NCBI GenBank assembly: GCA_008933995.1
Contig: WARS01000026.1
Span: 7,950,501 to 8,014,500 of the forward strand
Direction of reading: 5' to 3'
DNA: 64,000 nt
Origin: Datnioides undecimradiatus
Lineage: Eukaryota; Chordata; Actinopteri; Lobotiformes; Datnioididae
The notes under the pieces are model-generated. The model ran no database searches. It had not been told where the DNA came from and worked only from the letters and a program-made list of their open reading frames with translations. A program made the translations under genes and the position numbers. Positions 46,431-59,187 of the stretch are shown here, one piece after another; positions within the stretch are counted from its first letter, which is position 1, and every line of letters begins with the position of its first letter.

Positions 46431-48880
46431 TACAGGGGTTTGTGTGTTTTTGCATGCTTGTATACATGCACATTTGTGGGTTGTCCACCATAACACAACA
46501 CAGTCTAATGAGAGCAGCAAAGAAACCAAGACATCTGCGATTCCATGACTGAAACATGAGTGTGAGTTGAGTCCTGCACAATTTGACCTTTTCTTCTCTT
46601 AAGCAAACACTAAGTGGAAACTCCTTAACACAGTGGAAAGAAAATACAAACACACACGCATGCACATGGACCATGGAGTGGAAAGTCCTAGTGTTTCCCA
46701 GTTTGAGAGATTTGAGTAATCAAGCCTCAGGATCAGGAGCAGTGTTACAAGTCTGCATCCTTACTGATAAGCCAGAGCCCTTCACCTATCATGCTCTGAC
46801 CTCTTGGTTCACCAAGGGTGTCAGTCATCCTCCTGAAGCTTTTTTTACAGCTTTTCCAAAAATCCTTTTTCTGAATCAACAGATTTCTTCCCCAGAGCAA
46901 TAGCTGAAGTTAGACTGACCCTGTGCTGGTTATAAGTCTGTTTAATTACTGGCTTTGGAGATGGTCTAAAATACCCATGTGTTTTGTCTTAAGCATAAAT
47001 TAATCAAGGTGAAGCAGAAGCTTTTCCTAAAAACATCCTGAAACATTTGAATCTGCACCATTTAGCTGTGCATAATACCCACTGATTAGGTTTGACATCA
47101 CAATACAAACAGATGCTGCACTTCATCAGAAGGGACCAAGAATAATGGGATCTGTGTCTTATTAAAATACCAGAAACTGATACAGGCAACACAATGAAGT
47201 GTAGCACTGATGTGTCAGGTCAGAAAAGGAACAGCATAATGCAATTATAAGTCCGCACTGTCTTTTTTTTAAGTAAAAAATGAGTCCTGTAGGATTCATT
47301 CTTCTAATCAGCATTTGAAGGACACTTTTGCCTTATTTGTGTGGCAATGGACCCCCCATTTATAGCTCTCACACAGAGACGAGAACACAAAGAGTCATAC
47401 AGTCCAGTGCACTGGTATGCAGACACACACATGCACAAACACAAACAGGCACCTTAGTGAAAGTGGACGGCTGCAGCCACTACAGTGTGTTTGTTTTTGT
47501 GCGGATGGCCAATTCCGATGGGCGGACTTTCAAAGCCGTTTCTAATCCATTTGATTAGCTGAACCCAAGAACCTGGTGTGCAGACAAAGAGCTCTTTCAC
47601 ACATGCAGCCACTGCTTACAGCTACATGTGATCTCAGGAATCTGTACATCACAAAACATTCCTCTGCATTCCACCTCCTTCTTCTTGCTGTTTGTGTTTC
47701 TCTCTCTTGCCTCAGCTGATAAGACCTCTGAAGACTTTCAGGCATGATATGATCTATCAGTGTCAATTGCTATGTTTTTCTTTTCTAAATATCTGCTACA
47801 GTCTTACCTAGTCCTCTACAGAAATATGTCTCTACAGTGGACTGAGTCAGGTGAAATGCACTGCACACTTTAGCATCAAATACTGTCATAGTTTAATAAA
47901 CTCTTCTCTCTTTAGGTTTCCCAAAGGAAGAATTTATTCCAGAATAGGATATTTAAAATGAATCCATAAATTGTGGTGCCTCACGGGACACTGATTCAAA
48001 ATGAATGGTTCAAATTCAGCACAGCAGAGGTGAGATGTACTGACATTTTGTCCCTGTGGGTCAAGCTATACAAATATTGTCTTTTTCCCTTGTGCAGCTC
48101 AATAGCACTTTTTGTTAACTGCTCTGTGCATGACAAATTATCTTTCCAACACCTTAACCCAGCTGTTTGTAATTCAAGCATTCTGTTAAAATGTTTTAGT
48201 CACTCACTGGAAATGCCAAAGATTAAAGCTGATTGAACCATGTGACAGCTTAAAAGACCACTGAAACTTCTGGTCCACTTGAGAGATAAAACATGTCAGC
48301 AAATGAAAACACCAGATTTGTGTGAAGTTATGAGGAAACTGTAACCATCCTTGAATGAGAACATGAAACAAACTAATAATTTCATCATATTATTGGTGTT
48401 TCCAACCTTTAGGTTTGTCTGATGCTCTTTTAATTGCGTTGTCTTGTTGAACCTTCTTCTTCTGCAGTGGTATCATGCCATCTTACAGGGGTATTAGCAC
48501 TATCTACTGCTTACCTCAGTGAGCCATATCTCAATATTCACTATAACAGTAATGGTCTTACAGAAGGTTTTACATATGCAATTTCTTGGTTACATACAGT
48601 ACATGATATGATGCTATAAGGAGGAGGCTAAAACTGGATGTTCCAGTCAAAAAGTCAGTGTCTCATCCATCTAGTGACCATTGTAGAAGACATTTAAGTG
48701 AAAAGCATTGATTTTGTATTGTGGGGCTATTTAGCCTAGTATTACCTACAGTATTTGTCATGATTTTGTTATATATAAACTCAGTTTGGATTTTTGGTTT
48801 ACTGTACACCTAGACAGGAAACAATTTATGTCTCATTATTCATGATTGCAAAGAGTATTAGGTATATAGAAGCATAAGCA

Positions 48881-48920
48881 CCGGTTGAGGAGAACTTGCA
48901 CTGGTTGAGGAGAACTTGCT
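48881..48920. repeat. 20-bp tandem duplication
   Basis: Two adjacent 20-bp units share the core GGTTGAGGAGAACTTGC and differ at only two positions. Confidence 0.9.
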
Positions 48921-49965
48921 GATGTTAGATACTATGTCCAGCAACAAGTTTGGCTGGAGTTGCTCCCCCAATCCAAAGGAGAGCATTCAAACTGCTGATG
49001 TCACCCTTAACTCTGATACAGTAGCCTCCAGGGACCAACTCCCATGCACAGTGGAGATATCCAAAAGCTGGGTCTGCCATGTCTGATTTAATTTGCTGAG
49101 GTTTTACTGGACAGCCACTGTTCATGGGAGGGTTTTGAGAAACAGTCAAACAGTTAAAAGCTCCCTTTCATGGAAGTGCTTTTTTGTGTTTATAAGATCA
49201 GCTGTTTAGTACAAGAAGTATCTAATTTGACTTAATGCAACCAATATGACCATTTTGGTCCCACCCTTTATTACTGTAGAGATTTTCAACAGTATGTAAA
49301 AAAAATGAATTGCTGTAATTGCTATATATATACCAAAATGCTGAAATATGTGTCCATAAACAAATCTGTTTTAGATGTGAGGCAGCAGAAACGCATTCTT
49401 TCTTGTTACTTTTACGTCAACGTGTCATTAACGTCTCATGTGCAGCCATCTCTGGTCCTGAGGCTGATTTGGAAAAAGTAATGGGAGGACCATCTGGTTT
49501 GACAGGGCCTCCGACATCAGATGTCTTTGTGTTAAAAGACCACATGAGATCCCAGGGAGGACCGGCATGGTCACACTCACATGAGTACCACCACCTCACT
49601 GATGCCTAAACACATGATTCAATGAGTGAGGTATGCATTGTTGTAAAACGGTGGTAATCAGAAAGCCTCAGAGGAACCTTAAAAGCTGAAGTGTGAATCA
49701 CTGTGAGTGAGTATGTGGTTTTGGGTTGGTTTTTTTTAGGTTTTCTTAAGCAACGCTGGATTAAAGTTTTAATAAGCCCCGTAAGTTCACGACTCATCCT
49801 TTCACTGTTCCATCAAATACTTCAGCTTTTCGATTATAAACAGGAAAAACGTCAGTTAAAAAGAGCGAACATCTTGTATTTTGTTTTCATGGCTTCCATC
49901 TGGAGCTAATGGACACTGGAGTCTAACACAAGTTATTGTCACTCTCTGTGACTGTAAATTGTGAA

Positions 49966-49995
49966 AAAGTCAGCATGAGTAAAGTCAGCATGAGT
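49966..49995. repeat. 15-bp exact tandem duplication
   Basis: AAAGTCAGCATGAGT is present twice in direct succession with no mismatch. Confidence 0.95.
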
Positions 49996-50080
49996 GACTG
50001 TTAACTGGATCTTAAGAAAATGGGGTAAACACAGATGCTCTTAGAGCCATATTCATTAGCTTTGACATTACATATCCCCT

Positions 50081-50086
<6 letters not shown>

Positions 50087-50139
<53 letters not shown>

Positions 50140-50140
50140 C
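50087..50140. repeat. (CA)n microsatellite
   Basis: A CA run of about 27 units with one CG interruption, the longest dinucleotide array in the window. Confidence 0.95.
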
Positions 50141-51023
50141 AAATATGCATACACATTCATGCACACACAACTACCCTCTCTAATGGAAAAAGTAATCAAG
50201 CTAACACTTTCCTATGATTGCTGTAATAAATAACACAACCATGTGTCAAAACATTTAATGAAATGTGCATTAGGTATCATCCCCAGAAGGCCAATTTAAA
50301 GGTGTGTTCCACAATTTAATAGATTCTTCCAGACAAAAGCACATGGGACAGAGTCTGACTGAAAGCCTGTCTGCCTGTGCGTGTGTTTGTGTGAGTGTGC
50401 AGGTTGAGAAGCACACGCAGGAGTTTTATGCGACACAGAGAAGAGGCAGATCTGGGTTTTGGAGGGAGTGTCGATGTGACGGGACTCTAGAAGCAGGCGG
50501 CCTCTGGTCTCCTGGGTCCGTCTTCGTTCTACATGTTAGAGAAACTGTGGCAACAATGGCTAATGAAATGCTTTCCTAAGGACAATGAGAGCAAATGCTA
50601 AAATACTCTTACCCTCACCTTTTGTGCAAGCAGAGTCAACACAAAACTCAAAGGAAAACATATTTAATCAAAGAAAAAGAAAAGCATCTGTGATGGGCAG
50701 GAGAAGAAACAAAGGTCGGTTTGTGTTTTTTTGCCTGAGCATGTACACACGAGTGCTGATCTGTGTGGTAACATCCATGACGGATTGTTATCTCAAAATA
50801 TACTCTAGTTAAATAAACACAATGTGCGCACTATATTCTTTGTTCTTGAAAGATGCTTGGCATTGAACTGTATATTACAAAGATTTCTGCTTATCTGCAA
50901 TATTCTGTTTTGTGTTTTTTTTTTCTTCTGAGCTGAAACAGATAAACCATAAAGTCTACAGTGTGACAGAGCAGCAGAGCTATCCAGGTTTGGCAGGTAC
51001 CTTCAGTTCTCTTTCTGTCTTTC

Positions 51024-51044
51024 CTCTCTCTCTCTCTCTCTCTC
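51024..51044. repeat. (CT)n tract
   Basis: A CT run inside a longer pyrimidine-rich stretch (about 51000-51090). Confidence 0.9.
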
Positions 51045-51282
51045 GCTCTTTCTTTCTGTCTCTTGCCTTCTTTCTCTTTCTCTCTCTTGTCCTGTGCTCC
51101 CAGCCAGCTGTGAGTCTGTCCAGCCAGTCAGCGTGATACATCTGGGATGCATTGGACCCGTGAGAGAAGAGAGAGAGGGGCAGCTGGAACCTATCAGAGC
51201 CCTGGAGATCAGTAGATCTGTTCTGTGTGTTCAGGATCTGACCTGTCCTGAGCCTTAATAGTATCCATTGTCCTTCACAGGA

Positions 51283-53058
51283 ATGATGACGAGGTAAGAC
51301 AGAGGGGTGTTGATGATACTGTGTTTGGAAACAGACTGACTCTTGACTTTGCATTGACTGTATCAGTTTAACATCCATGACTTGGATGTTTGTTTGGGAT
51401 AATGCAGGTTTGTGCTCGAGATATAGGATAATCTCAAATATCAAACCTCCAATATACTTCACTGTACATTTACACATGTTACAAAAAAACCATTTTCTCT
51501 TTAAACTAATGTATTACCATCCTTACAATTCTCATTAAAGAGTTTGTATATCTATATCCTTACATAAAAACACACATTAGTAAACAAACATTAGGAAAAC
51601 ATTCCACGAAACTGCTTCTCCCAGCATTAAATTGTTATTCAAAAAGGAGCAAATTTCTGTATGTTTTTTTTTAATTATCTGTAATCCGAAAAATAAAATA
51701 AAAGTTATGCATGACCAGTGAATTGCAAATGTATAATTAAACCGAATTACCAATAAAGTCTTCTTGTTTCAGATTTCCTAGAAAAGTGCAGCAATCAGTC
51801 TTGTTCTGTCCAGGGTCAGTATAAGAAACTAATTATTTAATCTCAATGTCCAACATGTCCTTGATTTGAGAACACTATGAGATAAAGCTGCTGTTCTTCA
51901 ATGTATTTGTTTGTCTCATGGCTTAGTATTTATGGACAGAAACAATGACTACTTTCGGTCTTCAGTAAAAATAAGAAGTTTGGGTGTCTTAATGCACCAG
52001 AAAGACCAGCTCAGTTATAAACCAGACAAGAGTATTTAGTAGATTATTTTCAAAGGCTTACTCTACTGAAAGTTAATTGGAATTTGTTTGTATGAACTAC
52101 AGTCTAAAGAGCAGCCTCTGAGCACTTTAATTCCTTCAGACAGTAGCTCAAGGATACTAAATTATAGAATCAAACATTGGGACTCAGCCAATTAATGAGT
52201 CCAATCCCTCTTTTCAGCAGCTTTCCCCTCATCCTTCATCCAAACAGAGTCAACATCTGTGGACAGGTTAAACCAGGTGTGGCCTGTCCTGGGCCCAGAA
52301 AGCCCATGGTTAGATTTGGAGCTTAATGCAGGGGGACAGATCTGTTTATTGGGGGGCGCTGACACTAACATGGCCTGACACCTGGAGCCTACGGTGATGA
52401 TGGGGATATTTGGACATGTCTGTGCCCTGTAATCCCCTTACGCTTGGCCTTTTCAGATGGGAAGTGAAATGAGTGCAAAATGTGTCAGAAAAGCACCTGA
52501 CAAGCTTTTTTTTTTTTTCTTTTTTTGAATCTCTGCCCTCTGGCAGCGGTTTTTGCTATGAAACTCCAAACACACCTGCCCCAAAGCACCCAGCACCTGG
52601 CACCTGCCTTGGCTGGAACATCAGACTGACACCAAATGTCAAAGTTGATGGGGTCATTCAGTAAGACATGTCAATAACAATAAGTGGTTTCACGCAATGT
52701 TAACCGTGGCCATAATCTGATTAGTGTTTGTGGACATGCAGAGAATATAATTTTGCTCTGACACATAAAAGAAATTCCAAGACAATGTTTCCCACTGTGA
52801 AAAGCAGAGGAAAGCAACGATCTGGAGTTCACATGGACAGTACTCAACTTTAAGAGTTTCAGTTGTGGGCAGTCAAGAGATTGTGGTGTTGGCTTTCAGT
52901 GTTTTTAAGAGAGAACAATATTCACCATCCCTGCCAGAAATCAGGATCCACCCAGGGATAATGGAGCAAAACACAATGATTCTGAAATATGCAGTTTCCT
53001 ACACAGACACATTTGCAGGGACAACCCCCCCTTCTCTTCTGCAACACATACACGTACA

Positions 53059-53100
<42 letters not shown>

Positions 53101-56065
53101 TAAACACAGCTTCATGGCATTTGATACATCTTTTTATTGGTGTATGAAATGTGATAGGTTCTCACAAATCTCAACTGGAAAACTCCTAAACTCCTTGCCA
53201 GTGCCCAACACTAGAGTCATGTGTGAAATATGAAATATGAAATATGACACAGCAACTTCAGGCGAAGGTGTCCAAGCTCAACTCCATGACCTTTCACAAC
53301 CACCGAGCCGCACTCTAAATTTACAGCTAGATTAGTGTTTCAGATTTCATCCCTCCCATTGTATTTTCTCTCATGTCTGTCCAACAGACCAAAGGACTTT
53401 TATTCACATACTGCTTCCATATGTTCGACAAATGCCCTGAGCTATTGGTAACATGGGCTAAAATGAAGCTGCAAACTACATACTGTTTGCACTACAGGCT
53501 ACTACCTACAGGTCCTACCGTATATTGCAATGCTGTTCATGGGTGCTGATAGCTGTTTCCTGATTAGAAGAATGCAGTGAGTGAGAGCACATACTCGCAA
53601 TCTGTAAGTCACCAGCACTTTTTTTCCCAAAAGACTGGGTTGTGTTTTTTTCTTTTTGGTTGACCCCACGTTGCTCCGTAACTCCCAGGTGTTCCCAGAC
53701 TTCTTTGTGCTCCGACCCATCTTCCAATTTTCTCATTTTCCCCTGGTCACAGTACATTAATGTATTATGTCATTCTCAAATTGCAGTTTTTGTTTTCCTA
53801 TGCTTTCCAAATAATCAAAAATCATTCAGGCAAGATGCTGTCCAATACAGTGACTCATTGTTTTCCAGTGTAAACAGCGTACTAGAAGAGCGTATTAATC
53901 ACTTGCGACAGTGACAAAGCTGAGGCAATGCAATCTTTTTGTATGTTTATAGTCTTGCTGAAGGGGGATTTTGTATGCAGAAGTGTCATAACAAGACCAC
54001 CCAAACAATGTCAGCGCCACTGAGAAGCCTTGAATGACAGACAGAGATCAAGTACTCTGTTTGGAAGTAAGTGGGTACAGACTCAAATGCTTTTATTTAA
54101 ACTACTAAATACTTTTAAATTCATTTCTGATAATAAATCAGTATATTGTTGGTGTTGTTGTTTTGGTTTGACTTGTCAAGATATATTTAGTCAACACTGT
54201 AAATTTTGAGCTCCTACGCGTGGGGCATGAACTCTTGGTTGCAGCTGACAGGGTTGGTGCTGTAATTGAACTGGTGCACTAGCAGTGTGGATAGACACTA
54301 AAAGTAGTCTGTTGTGGCATTTTCATTGCAACAGCGATGCAGTCTATTTAACCGGCTGGGGAGTGATGTCAGTAGGCATTATTTAGTCCCCATATGGATT
54401 GATGAAGTTACAAGACTACTTGTTGCCGTGCTGTGAGTAGTGGCCACAGGGGGTCTTGCATGTGACACTGTTCCAAGAAACTTTTATTTTTCTAACAATC
54501 ACTGGAAGAGGAGTGAGAGAAGTCATGGATATTTTCTTTCTTTTATCAGAATTTGTTGCGTTTAGTTCAATAACATGTCATTTATTAGTGTTTGGAAAGT
54601 CTATTAGAGCCATGTGTTTTGATTCTTTTATTTGATTATCCATTCATTTAACGGGAAGTCAGAAAACTTGTATAGTCTCTCATAAGAATGAATGCACTCT
54701 TTGAACATAGTATCCATTTCTTTATTATACATCAATGGTTTTGACAGTTGAGTCATTTGCTGTCTCCACAACTGAACCCCTAATTCAGCTAACGCTAGCT
54801 AGGGTCTGTCCTGGTCATATGGAGCTTTACCACACTATTTAGTTAAATGGGTGCTGCCATGACATAGCAGGTGTTAAAATAATATGAATGAAAAGTAATG
54901 TCCACTAGGGACAAGTGCTAATTTTGGCAAGCTAGGCTAAAGCTACATCTTTCCTAGTTAAACACAGACTTAACTGCACAATAGGTCTTCCCAAATGTTG
55001 AATGTTGAAAAGGGTCCAATACTTTAATCATGTAACTACATAACCAATGATGTTCAAAAAGTATTTTATTAATATTCATAAGATAAATATATTTTTATAG
55101 TTTTTTCCAAGCACAAAAGGAGTTTGAAATTAAGAAAGGGATATACAGTGCACAGGGAAAAAAGGTCAGACACTAAACTTACTAGACACAAAACACATTC
55201 CGCCTCCTTTACACAGATGCACATCCTCTCAGGAAGCCGACTTTGCACCATCCTCTCGCTTTGAGACAATCTGATTCCTACATCCACTGTGGGAAGCCTG
55301 GGAATCCTGCAATTCCAGAATTCCAAATTGGATTTGCTTTCCTTCCAGGAAATATCTCCATAGCTTATTGTTTTTCTACTTACCTTTCACCCTGTGCCTT
55401 ATAGGTCAGAAGTCTTTTTGAAACCGTCCACTTCAGCACTGCTCTAATATCAAAGTCACAGGTGGAGACCTGTCCTGCAGAGGGGCCGTTAGACTCACTG
55501 TCACACAGCTCACTGACTCACAAACAACTCGTGATCCATGCAGCTATTTTTTTACTCTTCAGAGAGAAATGCAACTACACACACCCATAAAATTAACCCT
55601 GAACACCCCCAATCTGCATTTTGGACCATCATAGTTCTGTTGCCATTCTAACCTTTGACCTAATTGTAAGCTACTAAATTAGCTGGTCCTCTGTTTCTCT
55701 GCCCCCACCCATTTCTCCAAGGTTTATCTGTCTGCATTATGTCCTTCTCACTCTGACTCATTCAGTTCTTTTATCCTTGGTTTTTTCCTTCACCTACACT
55801 GTTACATCCCCTTTCTATAATGCTTTTCCATTGTATTTCTTCCTCTGACCCTTATTTTGCAGGTTACATTTTTTCTTTATTTCACTGTGTATGTCATATC
55901 TCCATTATTTTTTTTAAAGAGGCCATCTTTGGTAATAACCTTGTTGACAGACAACTGAGTGCCACTCCTCTGTTATTTTCTCCACAGATCCTGCAGTTGC
56001 CATGGTATAACGGTGACTGCCTGGTTCACCACTGGCCTCTGCCATCTTCTTTTTGATGTCCCAAT
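51283..56065 (+). CDS. Hypothetical two-exon 5' end of a plus-strand gene (weak model)
   Basis: Candidate exon A, 51283-51293, is ATG ATG ACG AG before donor GTAAGA. Candidate exon B, 55988-56065, follows a strong acceptor (gttattttctccacag) and ends at AAT|GTAAGT. A leaves two bases and B supplies one, so the join is in frame: MMTR, then SCSCHGITVTAWFTTGLCHL, then LFDVP. The hydrophobic stretch looks like a signal peptide or membrane anchor. B has mostly pyrimidine third positions, as real coding exons do. A third exon was not found before 64000, so the gene would continue off the edge. I do not recognise the protein. A chance match is quite possible, and exon B might be used with another upstream exon. 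Confidence 0.22.
53062..53094. repeat. (CA)n microsatellite
   Basis: A CA run of about 16 units preceded by CACGTA units. Confidence 0.95.
53225..53245. repeat. 7-bp tandem triplication
   Basis: GAAATAT is repeated three times exactly. Confidence 0.93.
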
Positions 56066-59000
56066 GTAAGTTGAGCTATCAAGGCGGAGTTCACTAAAAT
56101 GACTAAATATTGTTCCTGTATTCCAGCCTATATGTGGCCTCTCGCCAAGCACAAGTCCTAATTATCCAAGCAGGTCATTCCCAAGATCTCAATGCGATTA
56201 GAGAGAGCTTCAGCATGTGTGTCTGAGAGGGATGGGGGCTGTACATGTGAGTAGATGGAGAGGCTGCAGAGTCACCAGAGTAGCATAATAAGAGGTCTCA
56301 CAGAGTGCACACACACAGTAAATCTTGTGTCACAAAGGAGGGTGAGAGCACATTGGCAAGGTTATATGAAAAATTTTGGCCAAACATCTGGTTAGCCTCT
56401 GCATTAAGGTGCGGGTGTACTTCATTGTTGTGCTATGTTTCAGGGCAACGGTGACGTAGATTCAGATATATGAGCAACAAATAACACTTACTGAGGCCTT
56501 TATTCTTGGTTGAGCCCCAGTTCATCATTGATTCAAATGACAAAGAGGGGTGACTTCTGTGTGCTGAAAGGATCAGTCAGTGACCTGTGTTCTTAAAAGG
56601 GTGTTGTGGAGATAGAGCTGTGAAACCCTTATTATGGCAGTTTCACAATGGGGCTCTGCCTAGGATGATATCAGAGGCTGTTTGTACGAAGATAGACTCT
56701 GAGCATGGATTCGATTTTATGTAGAACCGCACAAACAACTGTGCTGCCTTGCAATATTTATTTGAAAGTGAAAACAAGAGCAAAACCACATGTGTAACTT
56801 TACAGGGACACAAACAGAGATCTAACCTCAGGGAATCATACTTGTTGATTCTGACGAACATTGTGATCTCTTTGTGAAAGCTGAATCTGCTGGTATCTGC
56901 ACAAGAGAGTGTTGTTAGGTGAGAATTCTAGGTCTGTCAGCCCAGAGTGACACACTGTTATAAAAAAAGAAGTTCATACACAAGTCTGAGTGACACATTG
57001 TCAGTGAAAATATAAAATTAGAAAATATAAAAACTCACATCTATTGACACAGCTGGCTGTTGATGAGAGCAGCAACAGGGTTAAGTGAACAGATTAACAG
57101 AGATACTCGAGGTCTGAAATACAGACTGGCTCTGCGGCCTGCTGGTCAAACAAAAGCCAGATGCTATCCTGGCTTCCCAAATTTATTTCTTATATTATTT
57201 ATTAACGTCACTCATGGTCCATGCCAAGGATTTCCAGAAATTTTACTTTCCACCAGTGTATTGCATCCAATTGATCATATAAGCCAGACACCATCCTAGG
57301 CAACACATCATTTTAGGGTTTTGAACCTCCAGGCCTATCTGATGGCGATAGAAGCCTATTGAAACAAATTCCATCTTTCAATGATGGGTCCAAATGGTCC
57401 TAGAAAACAGTCAAGCACCATTTAGCACCTGCAATACCCCAGCATGTGCTGTTCAGGGTGACTTCAGCTTTGCTTGCAACTCCAAGGACATCGTTGTCCT
57501 GTTGCTGCTGATGTAACAGCAGCAACTGGCCAGGCTGTTACATAAGCTCTGGAGCCACATGAAAAAGCCAAATTGCCAATGAAAATCAGTGAAAAATCTC
57601 TCTGGTCACTTTTACAGAACCACACAACTCCGCCTAACACAGGCTACTGGCCAAGGACATCATAGCAGCCCTCTCTATCCCCTCTCACTCAATATGAGTG
57701 CCATATGGAGGAACTGCAAATCAACAGCTGAGAGTATACTTGTGCAAATTGTTAACATATTAATGTGTGTGATATCTGCTGAATAAATACTGTACATTTG
57801 TGAGCGCCCAGCTGCCACATGTACAGTGGTGCATAGGGATGGAATTAAAAACATCTTTTAATTCTTACTTCATTGCAAATACAAAAAATATGCAGAAATC
57901 ATTCCATGACACAAACAATAGTGAGACTATAAAAGCTGCATTGTTGAAATTCTCCCTCGGTAGTCAAGTGTTCTCTGTTGAAAACGGCAAATTACTCCCA
58001 AATCCGAAGTCTGGGCCCCTGTGGGCCAAGCTGATGACACATAACAATGAGTTATATGATTCTGATCATAAAAATGAAAGCCATCGCTCCTGGAGAGCAG
58101 CCAAAAATTCCAAACATGTTCGATCCAGTGAGTCAGGGCCCTCAGCGACATGCACTCATTCAACCCTGTTTGTTTTCAAAGTGTGAGATCTACCAGAATT
58201 TAAGTGTTCTGTATTGAGATTACTGGGATACTTGAATCAAGGGAATATTATTAATGTGGGTAGCAACAACTTTAAAATCACTTGTTATATTACTTTACTT
58301 ACTTTACTTACAACTTACTAGCTGGACATACACTGTTCCTGGTTAAATGTTATCAGGCAGGTGTGTGTGAAATAAGATGCACAAAAAGTGGGACTCTGTC
58401 CAAATATTAGCAAGCTAGCCTACCAACGAAAAGGAACCTTAAATCCCCTTGATAATTAGTGAGCTACAAACTCATATGCACTAAGTGTAAGATCCAGATT
58501 GACACAGATGTCACACCACACATGCCTTTCCTAGTGCTAATTTATTGTCTTTGCTTGTAGTTGTAGTTTTATTACAATTTCAGATAGGTTGACTTGCAGA
58601 CCATTACAAGTTTGAGGCAGCAATTTTAACAGATTGTCCATGAAGACAATGATCATCATCTGTTTGAAATGATGGCATTTTTCTACTTTTATGAATTCGT
58701 CAGGTGTTACTGAGGGTTAAGGTTAGTGGCAAACAGCAGACTACTCGCTGGCTTGAGAGCTTTGACACGCCCACGGTGACGAGAAGTGTCAATGTCAGCC
58801 CATTTGTTGTGAAACCCCACTGAAATCTGTTTCTGTTCAACTTTATGATTTGCTGAACAAGTTGTTTCGTGTGCATGCATGCTCAACTTAAAAGCATCGA
58901 TGCTATGACTTTCATTCCCATAGTAAAACCATGACCTCACTTCACAGCCAAGGATGGTCTCATTAATATAATCCTACTTACATAAACTTGATTTACAAGA

Positions 59001-59151
59001 TAGTTTCCTCTGACCCAAACCAAAATATTGAATGCACTGTGTGAAACTCAAGCATGGTAAACAACATAATCACTGATGAAATCTCATGCAGTGCTGTTGG
59101 ATAAGTTTCCCTTCAAACTGCCAAATGCTTTAGCATCTACTTTCTGTTATG

Positions 59152-59153
<2 letters not shown>

Positions 59154-59184
<31 letters not shown>
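59154..59184. repeat. (CA)n microsatellite
   Basis: An uninterrupted CA run of about 15 units. Confidence 0.95.

Positions 59185-59187
<3 letters not shown>

Larger units (their letters stand above)
44763..51282. other. Intergenic, no confident gene
   Basis: Contains microsatellites at 46398-46429 and 50087-50140 and two small tandem duplications (48881-48920 and 49966-49995). A pyrimidine-rich tract precedes the candidate exon at 51283. No further gene or RNA was recognised. Confidence 0.6.
51294..55987. other. No confident gene (would be intron of the weak plus-strand model)
   Basis: Holds the CA array at 53062-53094, a gaaatat triplication at 53225-53245, and a short minus-strand open segment with splice-like ends (55384-55474). 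Nothing else was recognised. Confidence 0.55.

Noticed and set aside
50980-51477. 165-codon minus-strand frame
   Set aside because: Most of the Arg/Lys/Glu-rich half is the reverse of a CT simple repeat; no family resemblance or splice support.
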